A DNA stretch of 64,000 nucleotides from an uncultured Aquimarina sp. GTDB taxonomy: Bacteria > Bacteroidota > Bacteroidia > Flavobacteriales > Flavobacteriaceae. Made by a program: the position numbers and the translations under genes. Every line of letters begins with the position of its first letter. The first letter of the stretch is position 1. Positions 10,452-19,476 of this stretch are shown piece after piece. Below the pieces are notes generated by a model. It did not search any database and had not been told where the DNA came from. It was given only the letters and a program-made list of their open reading frames with translations. The stretch lies in NCBI RefSeq assembly GCF_947492965.1, contig NZ_CANLOZ010000004.1, positions 372,001-436,000 on the forward strand. The letters are read 5' to 3'.

Positions 10452-11758
10452 TGCGAACTACCAAAACATATACTTTAGATAATCCATCACAGTTTAAGAA
10501 TAAACTATTACAATGGGCGCAACAATTTGATGAAATTATATGGTTAGATTCTAATAACTATATCCAACAGTATTCTAGTTATGATGCAATACTAGCGATA
10601 GATGCTTTTACCTCTATTAATAAGGACTATTATTCCTGCTTCGATACGTTAAAAGAATATCAGGAGCAAACAGCAGATTGGATTTTTGGTTATTTATCCT
10701 ATGACTTAAAAAATGATACAGAGAATTTAGTCTCAAAGAATCCTGATAACTTAGAATTTCCTGATTTATATTTTTTTCAACCTAAAAAGATATTCTTACT
10801 AAAAGGAAATGAATTAGAAGTTCAGTATCTAAGAATGGTAGAAGATGAAATAGAAGAGGATAGAAAACTAATCGATACATTTCCAACTACCATTAAAGTA
10901 TCTGATGAGGATAACCCTTGCGGGAAGATTAAAATTAGTTTAAGAATCACTAAAGATGTATACCGACAAAAAATCGAACAAATGCTTCAGCATATTCATC
11001 GTGGAGATATCTATGAAGCAAATTTTTGTCAGGAGTTTTTTGCCGAAAATAGTTGTATTGCTCCATTAGAGACGTATCATCATCTCAATCAAATTTCTAA
11101 ACCACCATTTGCTACTTTTTTTAAGAGAAATCATCAATATTTGCTTTCTGCTTCTCCAGAACGTTATTTAAGAAAAAGCGGCAGTAAAATTATATCACAG
11201 CCTATAAAAGGTACTGCAAAACGTTCACAAGATCAGGAACAGGATCAAGAACTGATACAAATACTTCAGAATGATCCCAAAGAACGTTCTGAGAATGTAA
11301 TGATTGTAGATTTGGTAAGAAATGATCTATCCAGAACTGCTGTAAACGGTTCGGTAAAAGTAGAAGAACTCTGTAAAATATATACTTTCCCACAGGTACA
11401 TCAAATGATTTCTACCGTAGTTTCAGAAGTTGATAATACCACTTCTGCAGTTGATGTTATAAGAACCACTTTTCCCATGGGAAGTATGACAGGCGCTCCA
11501 AAAATATCGGCAATGAAAATTATCGAGGCATTAGAAGAGTCTAAAAGAGGTTTGTATAGTGGTGCAGTTGGTTATTTTACACCAGATAACGATTTTGATT
11601 TTAATGTGGTAATAAGGAGTATCTTATACAACGAAGAAAATCAATATATTTCCTATACTGTTGGAGGTGCTATTACAGCAAAATCAGATCCCGATAAAGA
11701 ATATGAAGAGTGCTTGGTAAAAGCAAAAGCAATGCGCGAAGTGCTAGAAGGTATATAA
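10451..11758 (+). CDS. pabB: Aminodeoxychorismate synthase component I
   Basis: This 435-residue enzyme converts chorismate to 4-amino-4-deoxychorismate for folate synthesis. The chorismate-binding domain covers about 155-430, with [18 protein letters not shown] and [10 protein letters not shown]. Lys253 in the PIKGT motif is the residue that distinguishes PabB from anthranilate synthase TrpE (PIAGT). It starts with GTG inside the stop codon of the preceding gene. The glutaminase PabA and lyase PabC are not in this window. The N-terminal 130 residues are shorter and more divergent than in E. coli PabB. Confidence 0.92.
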   Translation: MRTTKTYTLDNPSQFKNKLLQWAQQFDEIIWLDSNNYIQQYSSYDAILAIDAFTSINKDYYSCFDTLKEYQEQTADWIFGYLSYDLKNDTENLVSKNPDNLEFPDLYFFQPKKIFLLKGNELEVQYLRMVEDEIEEDRKLIDTFPTTIKVSDEDNPCGKIKISLRITKDVYRQKIEQMLQHIHRGDIYEANFCQEFFAENSCIAPLETYHHLNQISKPPFATFFKRNHQYLLSASPERYLRKSGSKIISQPIKGTAKRSQDQEQDQELIQILQNDPKERSENVMIVDLVRNDLSRTAVNGSVKVEELCKIYTFPQVHQMISTVVSEVDNTTSAVDVIRTTFPMGSMTGAPKISAMKIIEALEESKRGLYSGAVGYFTPDNDFDFNVVIRSILYNEENQYISYTVGGAITAKSDPDKEYEECLVKAKAMREVLEGI

Positions 11759-11778
11759 CGAGTTGGAAAGACAACTAT

Positions 11779-12483
11779 TTAAATAAGGTTTTTTCTAAAA
11801 CTTTTCCTTACGTCAATGATGACTTCTTTAACCTCATTGGCAGTCATATCTTTTATTCTTGCAATTTCCTCGAAATTGAGTTTTCCAAAAACGAATAGGT
11901 CAATAATTTTGGAGGTTTCTAGAGGTAACCAGCTATAGAATTTACCGAGTAATTTTTGCTTCTTATTCTCCGAAGAATCTTCTGATGCAATTAGCTTTAA
12001 AATTGCAGAATCTGTATCATCATAAATGAATAGCTGCTTATTTTCTTGGTTTTGATGATACGAAATGTCATTAAGCTCATCAGTCATTATTAGTTCATTA
12101 TCACCTGTAGAGGTATAATATTCCTCTAACTTATTCAATTCTTCTTTTAAAAAGTAATTAGTACTAATAGACCTTTGGTGCCAGCCTTCTTTCTGATATA
12201 ACTCATCTATTAAATGATCAGCAATTCTAAATAACTGCAACTCCAGAGATAGTTTGTCCATTGCAATATCTAAATGATCATCATGATATAGTTTTACAAT
12301 AGCATCGTCTATAAGACCACTAGAGCAGTACATGTTTCTTGGTAAAATTCCAGTGCTTTCCGCAATATATATGCGGTGTTTAACGTATGGATGAAGATGA
12401 GGTACTACAGCTAATAATTTTTTACCGAACTCTTCCGTACGAGTATCTTCATAATATTTAGGCATTTCGTCAATTCTATTCAT
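11779..12483 (-). CDS. Conserved protein with a sigma-70 region-4-like C-terminus
   Basis: This 234-residue protein has no signal or membrane segment. The last 45 residues (IDLFVFGKLNFEEIARI...EVKEVIIDVRKSFRKNL) resemble the helix-turn-helix of sigma-70 region 4. Residues 20-100 are helical, with KLLAVVPHLHPYVKHRIYIAE and a histidine-rich stretch, and the middle is acidic and low in complexity. No region 2 (core-binding) motif is evident, so it may be a degenerate sigma factor or another helical regulator rather than an active sigma. It is divergent from tilS and converges on pabB with a 20-bp gap. Confidence 0.7.
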   Translation of the reverse strand: MNRIDEMPKYYEDTRTEEFGKKLLAVVPHLHPYVKHRIYIAESTGILPRNMYCSSGLIDDAIVKLYHDDHLDIAMDKLSLELQLFRIADHLIDELYQKEGWHQRSISTNYFLKEELNKLEEYYTSTGDNELIMTDELNDISYHQNQENKQLFIYDDTDSAILKLIASEDSSENKKQKLLGKFYSWLPLETSKIIDLFVFGKLNFEEIARIKDMTANEVKEVIIDVRKSFRKNLI

Positions 12484-12580
12484 GATTTGTGTATTTAAGA
12501 GTTCCTTAAAAATAATAAAAAGCTACGTCAAAATGTGTTAAAACTCTGAATTTCAGCAGTTAAAGAAGTGTTTAATAAGA

Positions 12581-12611
12581 GTTGTTGAACCTTTTCAAAA
12601 TCGTATATTTG
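12581..12611 (+). promoter_or_regulatory. Promoter of tilS-dsbD
   Basis: A GTTG -33 box and TATATTTG -7 box are separated by 19 nt, close to the Bacteroidota consensus. The position predicts a leader of about 85 nt before the TTG start of tilS. Confidence 0.65.
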
Positions 12612-12701
12612 ATATTAATATGCAGGTTGTTATTTTAAAATATGTAAAACGCTCATCTCGAAAGTATTCGGTCTAAAAATCAAAAACAACTATATAAATA
12701 C

Positions 12702-14015
12702 TTGAAACAAAAATTCAAAGATCATATCAAAAATCGATTACCTTTTCTACAAAAAAGTAAGTTACTTATTGCCTGTAGTGGAGGATTAGATAGTATAGTA
12801 TTAGCTTATCTATGTCATGTAAATAATTTTGAAATTGGAATTGCTCACTGCAATTTTGGTTTAAGAGGAGTAGAGAGTGACGGAGATGAAAGTTTTGTAT
12901 CTACGATAGCTGAGAAATTCGAGGTACCTTTTTTTGTAACCAATTTTGAAACAGAAAAATATGCACAAGACCATAAGTTATCTATACAAATGGCTGCCAG
13001 AGAGCTAAGATATCAGTGGTTTGAAACCTTGTTGAGCTCGCATAAATATGATTATGTACTAACTGCACATCATAAAGATGATAATCTAGAGACTTTCTTA
13101 ATAAACCTATCTCGAGGTACGGGAATTGACGGACTTACTGGTATTCCTGAAATTAATAGAAATTACGTAAGACCACTTTTACCATTTTCTAGAAATCAAA
13201 TCATGGAATTTGCTACCAAAAATGAAATAGAATGGAGAGAAGACAGTAGTAATAGTGATACCAAATATCTGAGGAATAAATTAAGACATAATGTAATCCC
13301 AGAACTTATTTCTATTAATCCAAGTTTTTTAAACAATTTTGAAAACACATTAGATTATCTAAAGCATGCGCAGGATTTTATAAGGAGTCAAATGTATCGT
13401 ATTCGAAAAGAAGTTTTTGAATATGGAGAATTGGATACAATTAAGATTGCCATACATAAACTTCAGAAATATGATAACCCTAAAAAGTACTTGTACTTTT
13501 TATTAAAGGAATATGGCTTTACTGCTTGGGATGATATAATCCGAATGTTAAATGCGCAATCGGGGAAACAAATTTTTTCTTCAACCCATCGTTTGGTGAA
13601 AAATAGAGAATATTTGTTGCTTTGTCCAATTATTGAAGATGTTCCGGATCGAGTATATCATATTCCTGAAGAAGAAAATAGGATTATGATTCCATCTGGA
13701 ATGATTCATTTAAAAGAAGTTTCAGAGCTTTGCGATACGGATTTGAAGACTATTTTTGTAGATAAAGAAAAGTTAAAGTATCCCTTAATTGTAAGAAAAT
13801 GGAAAGAAGGCGACTATTTTTACCCTTTAGGCATGAAAGGTAAAAAGAAGTTGAGTAAGTATTTTAAGGATGAAAAATTATCTTTATTAGCCAAAGAAAG
13901 AGTCTGGTTATTATGTTCTGGAGAAGAGATTGTATGGGTGATTAACTATAGAGCAGATAACAGATTTAAAATAAACCCCGAAACGAAACAATTACTAAAA
14001 GTAACAATTACCTAA
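12702..14015 (+). CDS. tilS: tRNA(Ile)-lysidine synthase
   Basis: This 437-residue enzyme attaches lysine to C34 of the tRNA-Ile CAU anticodon so that AUA is read as isoleucine; it is essential in most bacteria. The ATP-pyrophosphatase loop CSGGLDS (25-31) is followed by AHCNFGLRG, TAHHKDDNLETFLINLSRGTG and the C-terminal TilS domain (about 355-437). The start is TTG: an in-frame stop at 12645-12647 and no ATG or GTG between leave it as the only standard choice, and the length before the P-loop fits the family. The dsbD-like gene begins directly after the stop. Confidence 0.95.
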   Translation: MKQKFKDHIKNRLPFLQKSKLLIACSGGLDSIVLAYLCHVNNFEIGIAHCNFGLRGVESDGDESFVSTIAEKFEVPFFVTNFETEKYAQDHKLSIQMAARELRYQWFETLLSSHKYDYVLTAHHKDDNLETFLINLSRGTGIDGLTGIPEINRNYVRPLLPFSRNQIMEFATKNEIEWREDSSNSDTKYLRNKLRHNVIPELISINPSFLNNFENTLDYLKHAQDFIRSQMYRIRKEVFEYGELDTIKIAIHKLQKYDNPKKYLYFLLKEYGFTAWDDIIRMLNAQSGKQIFSSTHRLVKNREYLLLCPIIEDVPDRVYHIPEEENRIMIPSGMIHLKEVSELCDTDLKTIFVDKEKLKYPLIVRKWKEGDYFYPLGMKGKKKLSKYFKDEKLSLLAKERVWLLCSGEEIVWVINYRADNRFKINPETKQLLKVTIT

Positions 14016-15992
14016 ATGAGGAATATTTTACTACTATTTACAGCATTATTATTTTCGACAACTTTATTTTCCCAAATATTTGAACCTATAAAATGGAATA
14101 GTAATGTTATTAAAGAATCCGAGGATATTTATGTATTACAGTTCGAAGCCAAACTAGATAAAGGTTGGCATATATATTCGCAGAAGGAAGTAGAAACGGA
14201 TGATATCGCTCCAACTGCTACCGAGTTTACCTTTTATAATGAAGACAAAAAGTATGAACTAATAGGAGAGACTACAGAGCCAGAAGGTATCCAGAAATAT
14301 GATAAGGTATTTGAAATGGATATCAAATACTTTGAAGATAAGGTGTTGTTTACGCAAAAAATAAAACGCTTAGACCCTTCTCTAGAATCAGTAAAAGCTG
14401 AGGTGTTCTTTGGGATTTGTGATGACGAAAGATGTTTGGCACCGGACGTAGTGGAGTTTGATTTAAATATCTCTGGAAAAATTTCAGGTGCGAAAACAGC
14501 ATTTGGAGCTGATACTAAATCAATTGATAAAAATGATAATGATAAACCTATTGAGGAGGAAAAGGAACAAAAAGGATTGTGGGCAACTTTTATTTTAGCT
14601 TTTTTATCTGGTTTTGCAGCACTTCTTACTCCATGTGTATTTCCAATGATTCCAATGACAGTAAGCTTCTTTACCAAACAAAGTAAAACCAGAGCTTCGG
14701 GAATTAGAAACGCTATTTTCTATGGACTGTTTATAATCGTAATATATGTTGGATTAGGATCTGTAGTAACTGCAATTTTTGGAGCAGATGCTTTAAATGC
14801 GTTATCTACCAATATTTGGTTTAATCTAATTTTCTTTGTGTTATTGATTGTTTTTGGTTTATCATTTTTGGGAGCATTCGAGATCATGTTACCAAATTCA
14901 TGGGCAAATAAAGTTGATCAGCAAGCCGATAAAGGAGGTTTTTTAGGTATATTTTTTATGGCCTTAGCTTTGGCAATTGTTTCGTTTAGCTGTACAGGGC
15001 CAATTGTAGGAACCTTATTAGTACAAGCAGCGTCACAAGGAGGAATGGCTCCTGTAATCGGAATGTTAGGGTTCTCTTTAGCAATTGCATTGCCCTTTGC
15101 ACTTTTTGCAATGTTTCCTGGTTGGTTAAATTCACTTCCTAAGAGTGGAGGTTGGTTAAATACAGTAAAAGTATTTCTTGGGTTCTTGGAAATAGCGTTT
15201 GCTTTCAAATTTTTATCCAATGCGGATTTGGTGCTACAATTAGGATGGTTACAAAGAGAGGTGTTCTTAGCAATTTGGATCGCAGTTTTTGGAGCCTTGT
15301 CATTATATCTTTTGGGTAAAATTAAACTTCCTCATGATTCTCCATCAGAACATATATCAGTAGGTCGATTATCAATTGCGCTTTTAACTTTAGCATTTAC
15401 CATTTATTTAATTCCAGGGTTATGGGGAGCACCATTAAAAATCGTTAGTGGTTTTCCACCACCACAGACTTATAGTGAATCACCAAGAGGTTTTGGAGGT
15501 ACTTCTAGTGCAGGCGCCTCAACTTCCGAATTACCCGAAGGAGCAAAATATGGAGAGCATGATATTATTTCATTTACGGATTATGAAACAGGCTTGGCAT
15601 ATGCTAAGAAAGTGAATAAACCTGTATTAATCGATTTCACTGGATATGCTTGTGTAAATTGTAGGAAAATGGAAGAATATGTTTGGTCGGAACCATCAGT
15701 TTTGAAAACCCTAAAAAATGATATTGTATTAATTTCCTTGTATGTAGATTATAAGAAAGAACTTCCAAAATCAGAGCAGTATGTTTCTGAAACTACTGGC
15801 AAAAAAATCAAAACGATTGGTAATAAATGGAGCGACTTTCAGATTACAAAGTATAAAGCAAATGCACAGCCTTATTATGTTTTGATTGATCATAAAGAAG
15901 CTAATCTCAATAAGCCTGTAGGCTACACCCCAGATGAAAATGAATACCTAAAATGGTTACAGGAGGGAATTGCAAATTTTTCAAAAAAATAG
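14016..15992 (+). CDS. DsbD-type thiol:disulfide interchange protein
   Basis: This 658-residue inner-membrane protein passes electrons from cytoplasmic thioredoxin to periplasmic targets. It has a signal peptide, an N-terminal DsbD-alpha-like sandwich (about 22-150) with a Cys pair in GICDDERC, a transmembrane core (about 190-475) with redox cysteines Cys207 (TPCVFPMIP) and Cys326 (SFSCTGP), and a C-terminal thioredoxin domain with CVNC at 546-549. All three domains and their cysteines are intact. It starts at the base after the tilS stop, so the pair is an operon. Target proteins are not visible here. Confidence 0.92.
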   Translation: MRNILLLFTALLFSTTLFSQIFEPIKWNSNVIKESEDIYVLQFEAKLDKGWHIYSQKEVETDDIAPTATEFTFYNEDKKYELIGETTEPEGIQKYDKVFEMDIKYFEDKVLFTQKIKRLDPSLESVKAEVFFGICDDERCLAPDVVEFDLNISGKISGAKTAFGADTKSIDKNDNDKPIEEEKEQKGLWATFILAFLSGFAALLTPCVFPMIPMTVSFFTKQSKTRASGIRNAIFYGLFIIVIYVGLGSVVTAIFGADALNALSTNIWFNLIFFVLLIVFGLSFLGAFEIMLPNSWANKVDQQADKGGFLGIFFMALALAIVSFSCTGPIVGTLLVQAASQGGMAPVIGMLGFSLAIALPFALFAMFPGWLNSLPKSGGWLNTVKVFLGFLEIAFAFKFLSNADLVLQLGWLQREVFLAIWIAVFGALSLYLLGKIKLPHDSPSEHISVGRLSIALLTLAFTIYLIPGLWGAPLKIVSGFPPPQTYSESPRGFGGTSSAGASTSELPEGAKYGEHDIISFTDYETGLAYAKKVNKPVLIDFTGYACVNCRKMEEYVWSEPSVLKTLKNDIVLISLYVDYKKELPKSEQYVSETTGKKIKTIGNKWSDFQITKYKANAQPYYVLIDHKEANLNKPVGYTPDENEYLKWLQEGIANFSKK

Positions 15993-16039
15993 ATTCCTTA
16001 TAGTATTATAAATAATTATTATAAGAATATTGTAAGGAT

Positions 16040-16085
16040 ACTGTTAGTTATCGACTTTATTGTAGAACGAAGAGTAACTAACAGT
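16040..16085 (+). promoter_or_regulatory. Perfect 11-bp inverted repeat at the Crp/Fnr gene start
   Basis: ACTGTTAGTTA (16040-16050) and TAACTAACAGT (16075-16085) are perfectly complementary across a 24-nt loop. The second arm ends 2 nt before the ATG. It could fold in the mRNA and block initiation, or be a two-site operator for autoregulation. Confidence 0.6.
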
Positions 16086-16087
16086 CT

Positions 16088-16732
16088 ATGGAAAATATTA
16101 ACTTATCTCAGTGTTTCCCCTTTATAGAAAAAGAGCTCGAAGAGCAAATAATGTCTTTCGGGCATTTTAAAAGTATTCCCAAAGGAGAGTATGTAGTACG
16201 ACAAGGAAGTTATCTCAATTTTTTACCGATCATTTTAGATGGTTTGATAAAGATGTATGCAGAAGAAGATGAAGTGGAATTTCTGTTGTACTACATACAT
16301 CCTAATCACTGTTGTATCTTAAGTTTTAATCACTTGTTTAGTCAGGAGGCGGTTCGTTTTTCTGCAAAAACAGAAGAAGATACTACCGTTCTTTGTATTC
16401 CAATAAATAAAGTAAAAGAATGGTTTGTACAGTACCCATCTTTTACACAAATTATTTTAAAAGATTTCCAGCGTAATTATGAGGATTTGCTGCATACCAC
16501 AAAACAAGTTGTATGTTATAAAATCGAGGAACGCTTGATAAACTATTTAAACGAAAAGGCAAAGTTTCAGAATTGCAACATGATTCTAATGTCTCATAAA
16601 GAAATTGCTGCTGATTTAGGAACATCAAGAGAAGTGGTTTCTAGAATAACAAAGAAGCTACAAGCTCAAAATATATTGGTACAACATAAACGACATATAG
16701 AATTGACAAAAGGTATTTATTGTCAAAACTAA
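16088..16732 (+). CDS. Crp/Fnr family transcriptional regulator
   Basis: This 214-residue regulator has a cyclic-nucleotide-binding-like beta-barrel (about 10-125) and a C-terminal winged helix-turn-helix (about 150-210) with MSHKEIAADLGTSREVVSRI as the helix pair. The DNA-recognition helix TSREVVSRI carries the Glu and Arg typical of Crp/Fnr proteins. No N-terminal Cys cluster of Fnr is present, and the phosphate-binding cassette of true Crp is not recognisable, so the effector is unknown. A long inverted repeat precedes the start and a 24-bp terminator follows, so the gene is a single unit. Confidence 0.9.
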   Translation: MENINLSQCFPFIEKELEEQIMSFGHFKSIPKGEYVVRQGSYLNFLPIILDGLIKMYAEEDEVEFLLYYIHPNHCCILSFNHLFSQEAVRFSAKTEEDTTVLCIPINKVKEWFVQYPSFTQIILKDFQRNYEDLLHTTKQVVCYKIEERLINYLNEKAKFQNCNMILMSHKEIAADLGTSREVVSRITKKLQAQNILVQHKRHIELTKGIYCQN

Positions 16733-16744
16733 AAATCGTTCTTT

Positions 16745-16799
16745 AAAACACCAACACCAAAACATCGCAAATAGCGATGTTTTGGTGTTGGTGTTTTTG
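16745..16799 (+). terminator. Strong terminator after the Crp/Fnr gene
   Basis: A perfect 24-bp stem (arms 16745-16768 and 16774-16797) with a 5-nt loop ends in T, one of the strongest hairpins in the window. Confidence 0.92.
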
Positions 16800-16854
16800 T
16801 TTATTAAATATTTGATTTACAAGCAGTTAAATAACATTTATTTAACGTTTAACA

Positions 16855-16868
16855 GTGACTTTTATCAC
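16855..16868 (+). promoter_or_regulatory. Candidate Crp/Fnr-type operator
   Basis: GTGA-N6-TCAC is the classic Crp half-site arrangement. Its centre lies about 43 bp before the start point expected from the -7 box at 16892, the position used by class II activators, and the -33 box there is poor. It is next to a Crp/Fnr gene. An 8-bp match can occur by chance. Confidence 0.4.
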
Positions 16869-16891
16869 CGTTATCCACTTTGATGTGATTA

Positions 16892-16899
16892 TATATTTG
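16892..16899 (+). promoter_or_regulatory. -7 element of the lamin-tail/spondin lipoprotein
   Basis: TATATTTG matches TAnnTTTG. It implies transcription starting near 16905, which favours the ATG at 16931 over those at 16907-16910 as the translation start. Confidence 0.55.
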
Positions 16900-16930
16900 C
16901 TTCAGATTGATGAACAAAAAAATATATATC

Positions 16931-19303
16931 ATGAAAAGAAATTTTATCTATTTAATTATTGGATTATTTACTTTCATCTCTTGTAGTGAAGATGATGATA
17001 TTGTAATTCCACCAGACGGAGAAACTGATGACGAGAACATTCAGGTTGTTTTTAATGAGATTCGTTATCAAGGAACAGACTTGATAGAAATCTTTAATCA
17101 AGGAAATCAAGAAGCGGATTTAAGTGACTATTGGTTATGTCTTGGTCCTGGAACCTATGAACAAATTGGTGCTCTTACACCAGAAAGTGGTACTATAAAT
17201 ATTCCTGCAGGAGGATATTTAGTATTATCCTACGAACTTCCAGATAATTCAGGTGGTTTAGGATTATACTCGTCTAATGCGTTTACAGATGCCGATGCAC
17301 TAGTAGACTTTGTGCAGTATGGAGCAGGTGGAACGGCTAGAGAAAATGTTGCCGTTGCTGCTGGTATTTGGACAGCGGGTGATTTTATACCTACTGTGTC
17401 TAATCCAGATAATAGTATTGTATTTGATGGAGAAGGAAACGGGTCTTCTGATTGGGCAGAAACATCTACAGTAACCTTTGGCGCAGAAAATGTTCTTACA
17501 ATGCCTGATAATAGTGTACGTTCTATTGTAATAAATGAAGTAAATTATGCAGAAGATAAATTGATTGAATTATGGAATAATGGAACTGTCGCTGTTGATA
17601 TTTCTTCCTACTGGTTATGTCTTGGACCTGGACAGTATCTTCAAATGCAAAATGCCTCCATTACTAGTGGAGATACAAATTTAGATCCAGGAGAATTCGT
17701 GGTGGTAAATTGGGATGAGTTAACCAATAGCGAAGGATTAGGTTTATATGCTAATAATTCTTTTACCAGTGCAGATGCTATTATGGATTTCGTTCAATGG
17801 GGAGCTGCGGGTAGTGCTAGAGAAAATGTAGCCGTTTCTGCAGGTATTTGGACCGCAGGAGATTTTGTACCAGAAGTACGATTACCAAGTTATAGTATTG
17901 CATATGATGGAGAAGGAGATGCTGCCAGTGACTGGGAAGAAAGAGTAAATCCAACATTTGGATTAGGAAATGCAACTGTGATTGAAACAACGACATTTTC
18001 TGTAACCATTACAAATACTATTAATTATTTGAATGTGCATACATTTACAACTCCCGTGGGAGCAACCACTCCAGGACCTCTAACCACTAATGGAGCACAA
18101 TATCAAGTTTCATTCCAAGCAGTTCCAGGAACTAAGTTTACACCAGTGACTATGATGGGTAATAGTAATGATTGGTTTTTAGCACCAACAGATCTTAATG
18201 GGATAGACTTGTTTCCTAATGGTCAGGCATTAAATGGTGTGGATATAGCAAGTCAACTATCATTATATGATTTAGGTACTGAAGCAGATAATGATCCAGC
18301 CACTTTTCCTCCAGCAGGAGCTAATGTAGGGCCAGCGGATGCAAATCCTCTAGTTAGATTAGTTGATGGTAGAGATACAGGTGACATTTATATGACTGCT
18401 ATTTTGGATTATACCAATGGAGATGGTAATTCTGCAGGTACATTTACATTAACGATTACAGCTATCAATACACCAAACGCTGCTATGGATCCAAGTTCGG
18501 AGAATGGTTTTGTAATCACACCAGGAATAGCAGTATTACATGCACAACCAGAACCGTTATTTACAATTGGTGAAGAAGATAGAGGTGTTGGACTGGAAGG
18601 TATTGCAGAAGATGGTATGCCAGGTGTGTTATATAATTGGTTTACAGAAACTGGATCTCAAGGGACACCTCTACGACTTTCCTCATCATTAACTCCTTTC
18701 TCTCCAGCTTTCATCTATGCATTTAATACAAATAGAGATCCCTGGTTTGTCCAAGGAGAAGCTACAAGTGTAGATAATGGTTTAGAAGAAATAGCTGAAG
18801 ATGGAGATAGATCAATAGCATACAATTATATGAAGGACTTCGGAATTCCAGTAGCATTAAGTAATGAATCTGGACCGATCATGCCTGGAGGATCTCAAAC
18901 TTTTACAATAGAAGTACCAAGAGGTCAGGATTATAAATTTGGTTTTGGGACCATGTTTGTAAAATCAAACGATTGGGTAGTAAGTTATAACAATGCTGGT
19001 TTACCTTTATTCTTAGAAGATGGCGTAACACCATATTCTGGAACAGATTTAAGTACCAAAACGTATCTATACGATGCTGGAACAGAAGTAGATCAACCAG
19101 TAGGTTTTGGAACGGATCAAGTAATGAATCAATCAGGACCTAATACAGGAAACGATGATGCTAATAATATTGTAAGAAGAGTATCAGATTTAGAAGATGT
19201 ACAATTCGGAAAAGGAGTTATTAGTAGTCCACCGGGAGTAACTTGGACAGGTGATCCAAGAGGAGGATATAATATCATAGAGATTAATATCCAACCACAG
19301 TAG
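16931..19303 (+). CDS. Lipoprotein with two lamin-tail-like and two spondin-like domains
   Basis: Starting at the ATG at 16931 gives 790 residues with a clean lipoprotein signal (MKRNFIYLIIGLFTFISC); an ATG at 16910 would add seven residues. Two tandem lamin-tail-like (LTD) domains follow (about 38-165 and 195-320), sharing DYWLCLGPG/SYWLCLGPG and ENVAVxAGIWTAGDF. Two spondin N-like domains follow (about 345-500 and 640-775), sharing SNDW, LYDxGTE and a DAN-V/R ending. Both domain types bind partners or surfaces in other proteins, so this is probably a surface adhesion or scaffold protein, possibly binding calcium or polysaccharide. It is preceded by a Crp/Fnr regulator and a possible operator. 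Confidence 0.8.
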   Translation: MKRNFIYLIIGLFTFISCSEDDDIVIPPDGETDDENIQVVFNEIRYQGTDLIEIFNQGNQEADLSDYWLCLGPGTYEQIGALTPESGTINIPAGGYLVLSYELPDNSGGLGLYSSNAFTDADALVDFVQYGAGGTARENVAVAAGIWTAGDFIPTVSNPDNSIVFDGEGNGSSDWAETSTVTFGAENVLTMPDNSVRSIVINEVNYAEDKLIELWNNGTVAVDISSYWLCLGPGQYLQMQNASITSGDTNLDPGEFVVVNWDELTNSEGLGLYANNSFTSADAIMDFVQWGAAGSARENVAVSAGIWTAGDFVPEVRLPSYSIAYDGEGDAASDWEERVNPTFGLGNATVIETTTFSVTITNTINYLNVHTFTTPVGATTPGPLTTNGAQYQVSFQAVPGTKFTPVTMMGNSNDWFLAPTDLNGIDLFPNGQALNGVDIASQLSLYDLGTEADNDPATFPPAGANVGPADANPLVRLVDGRDTGDIYMTAILDYTNGDGNSAGTFTLTITAINTPNAAMDPSSENGFVITPGIAVLHAQPEPLFTIGEEDRGVGLEGIAEDGMPGVLYNWFTETGSQGTPLRLSSSLTPFSPAFIYAFNTNRDPWFVQGEATSVDNGLEEIAEDGDRSIAYNYMKDFGIPVALSNESGPIMPGGSQTFTIEVPRGQDYKFGFGTMFVKSNDWVVSYNNAGLPLFLEDGVTPYSGTDLSTKTYLYDAGTEVDQPVGFGTDQVMNQSGPNTGNDDANNIVRRVSDLEDVQFGKGVISSPPGVTWTGDPRGGYNIIEINIQPQ
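17042..17965 (+). repeat. Internal duplication encoding the two lamin-tail-like domains
   Basis: Two segments, about 17042-17485 and 17522-17965, encode parallel domains and remain similar at the DNA level, most clearly around 17340-17395 and 17820-17875. This points to a fairly recent in-gene duplication. Confidence 0.7.
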
Positions 19304-19349
19304 AATAACTAAGAACACTGTATTTGGGGATAAAGTAAGTTCTTAGTAG

Positions 19350-19387
19350 ATGAGCCTTCAGTAATAACTGGAGGCTCATTAGTTTAT
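19350..19387 (+). terminator. Probable terminator after the lipoprotein gene
   Basis: ATGAGCCTTCAG and CTGGAGGCTCAT form a 12-bp stem with one mismatch and a 6-nt loop; the T-tail is short and interrupted. Confidence 0.55.
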
Positions 19388-19476
19388 ATATTAACATTGA
19401 TTGTTAAAATCTCCTTAAATAGAGGTTTGCCAGCATTCCAATTTTTTATCTTCCAGCTTCAACTAAACTCAAGCAT

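Noticed and set aside
10451-11758. Anthranilate synthase TrpE
   Set aside because: The active-site motif is PIKGT with Lys253, typical of PabB; TrpE has Ala there, and no trp genes are nearby.
14234-14677. 147-codon reading frame on the minus strand
   Set aside because: It lies antisense inside the dsbD-type gene, whose domains are intact, and matches nothing recognisable.
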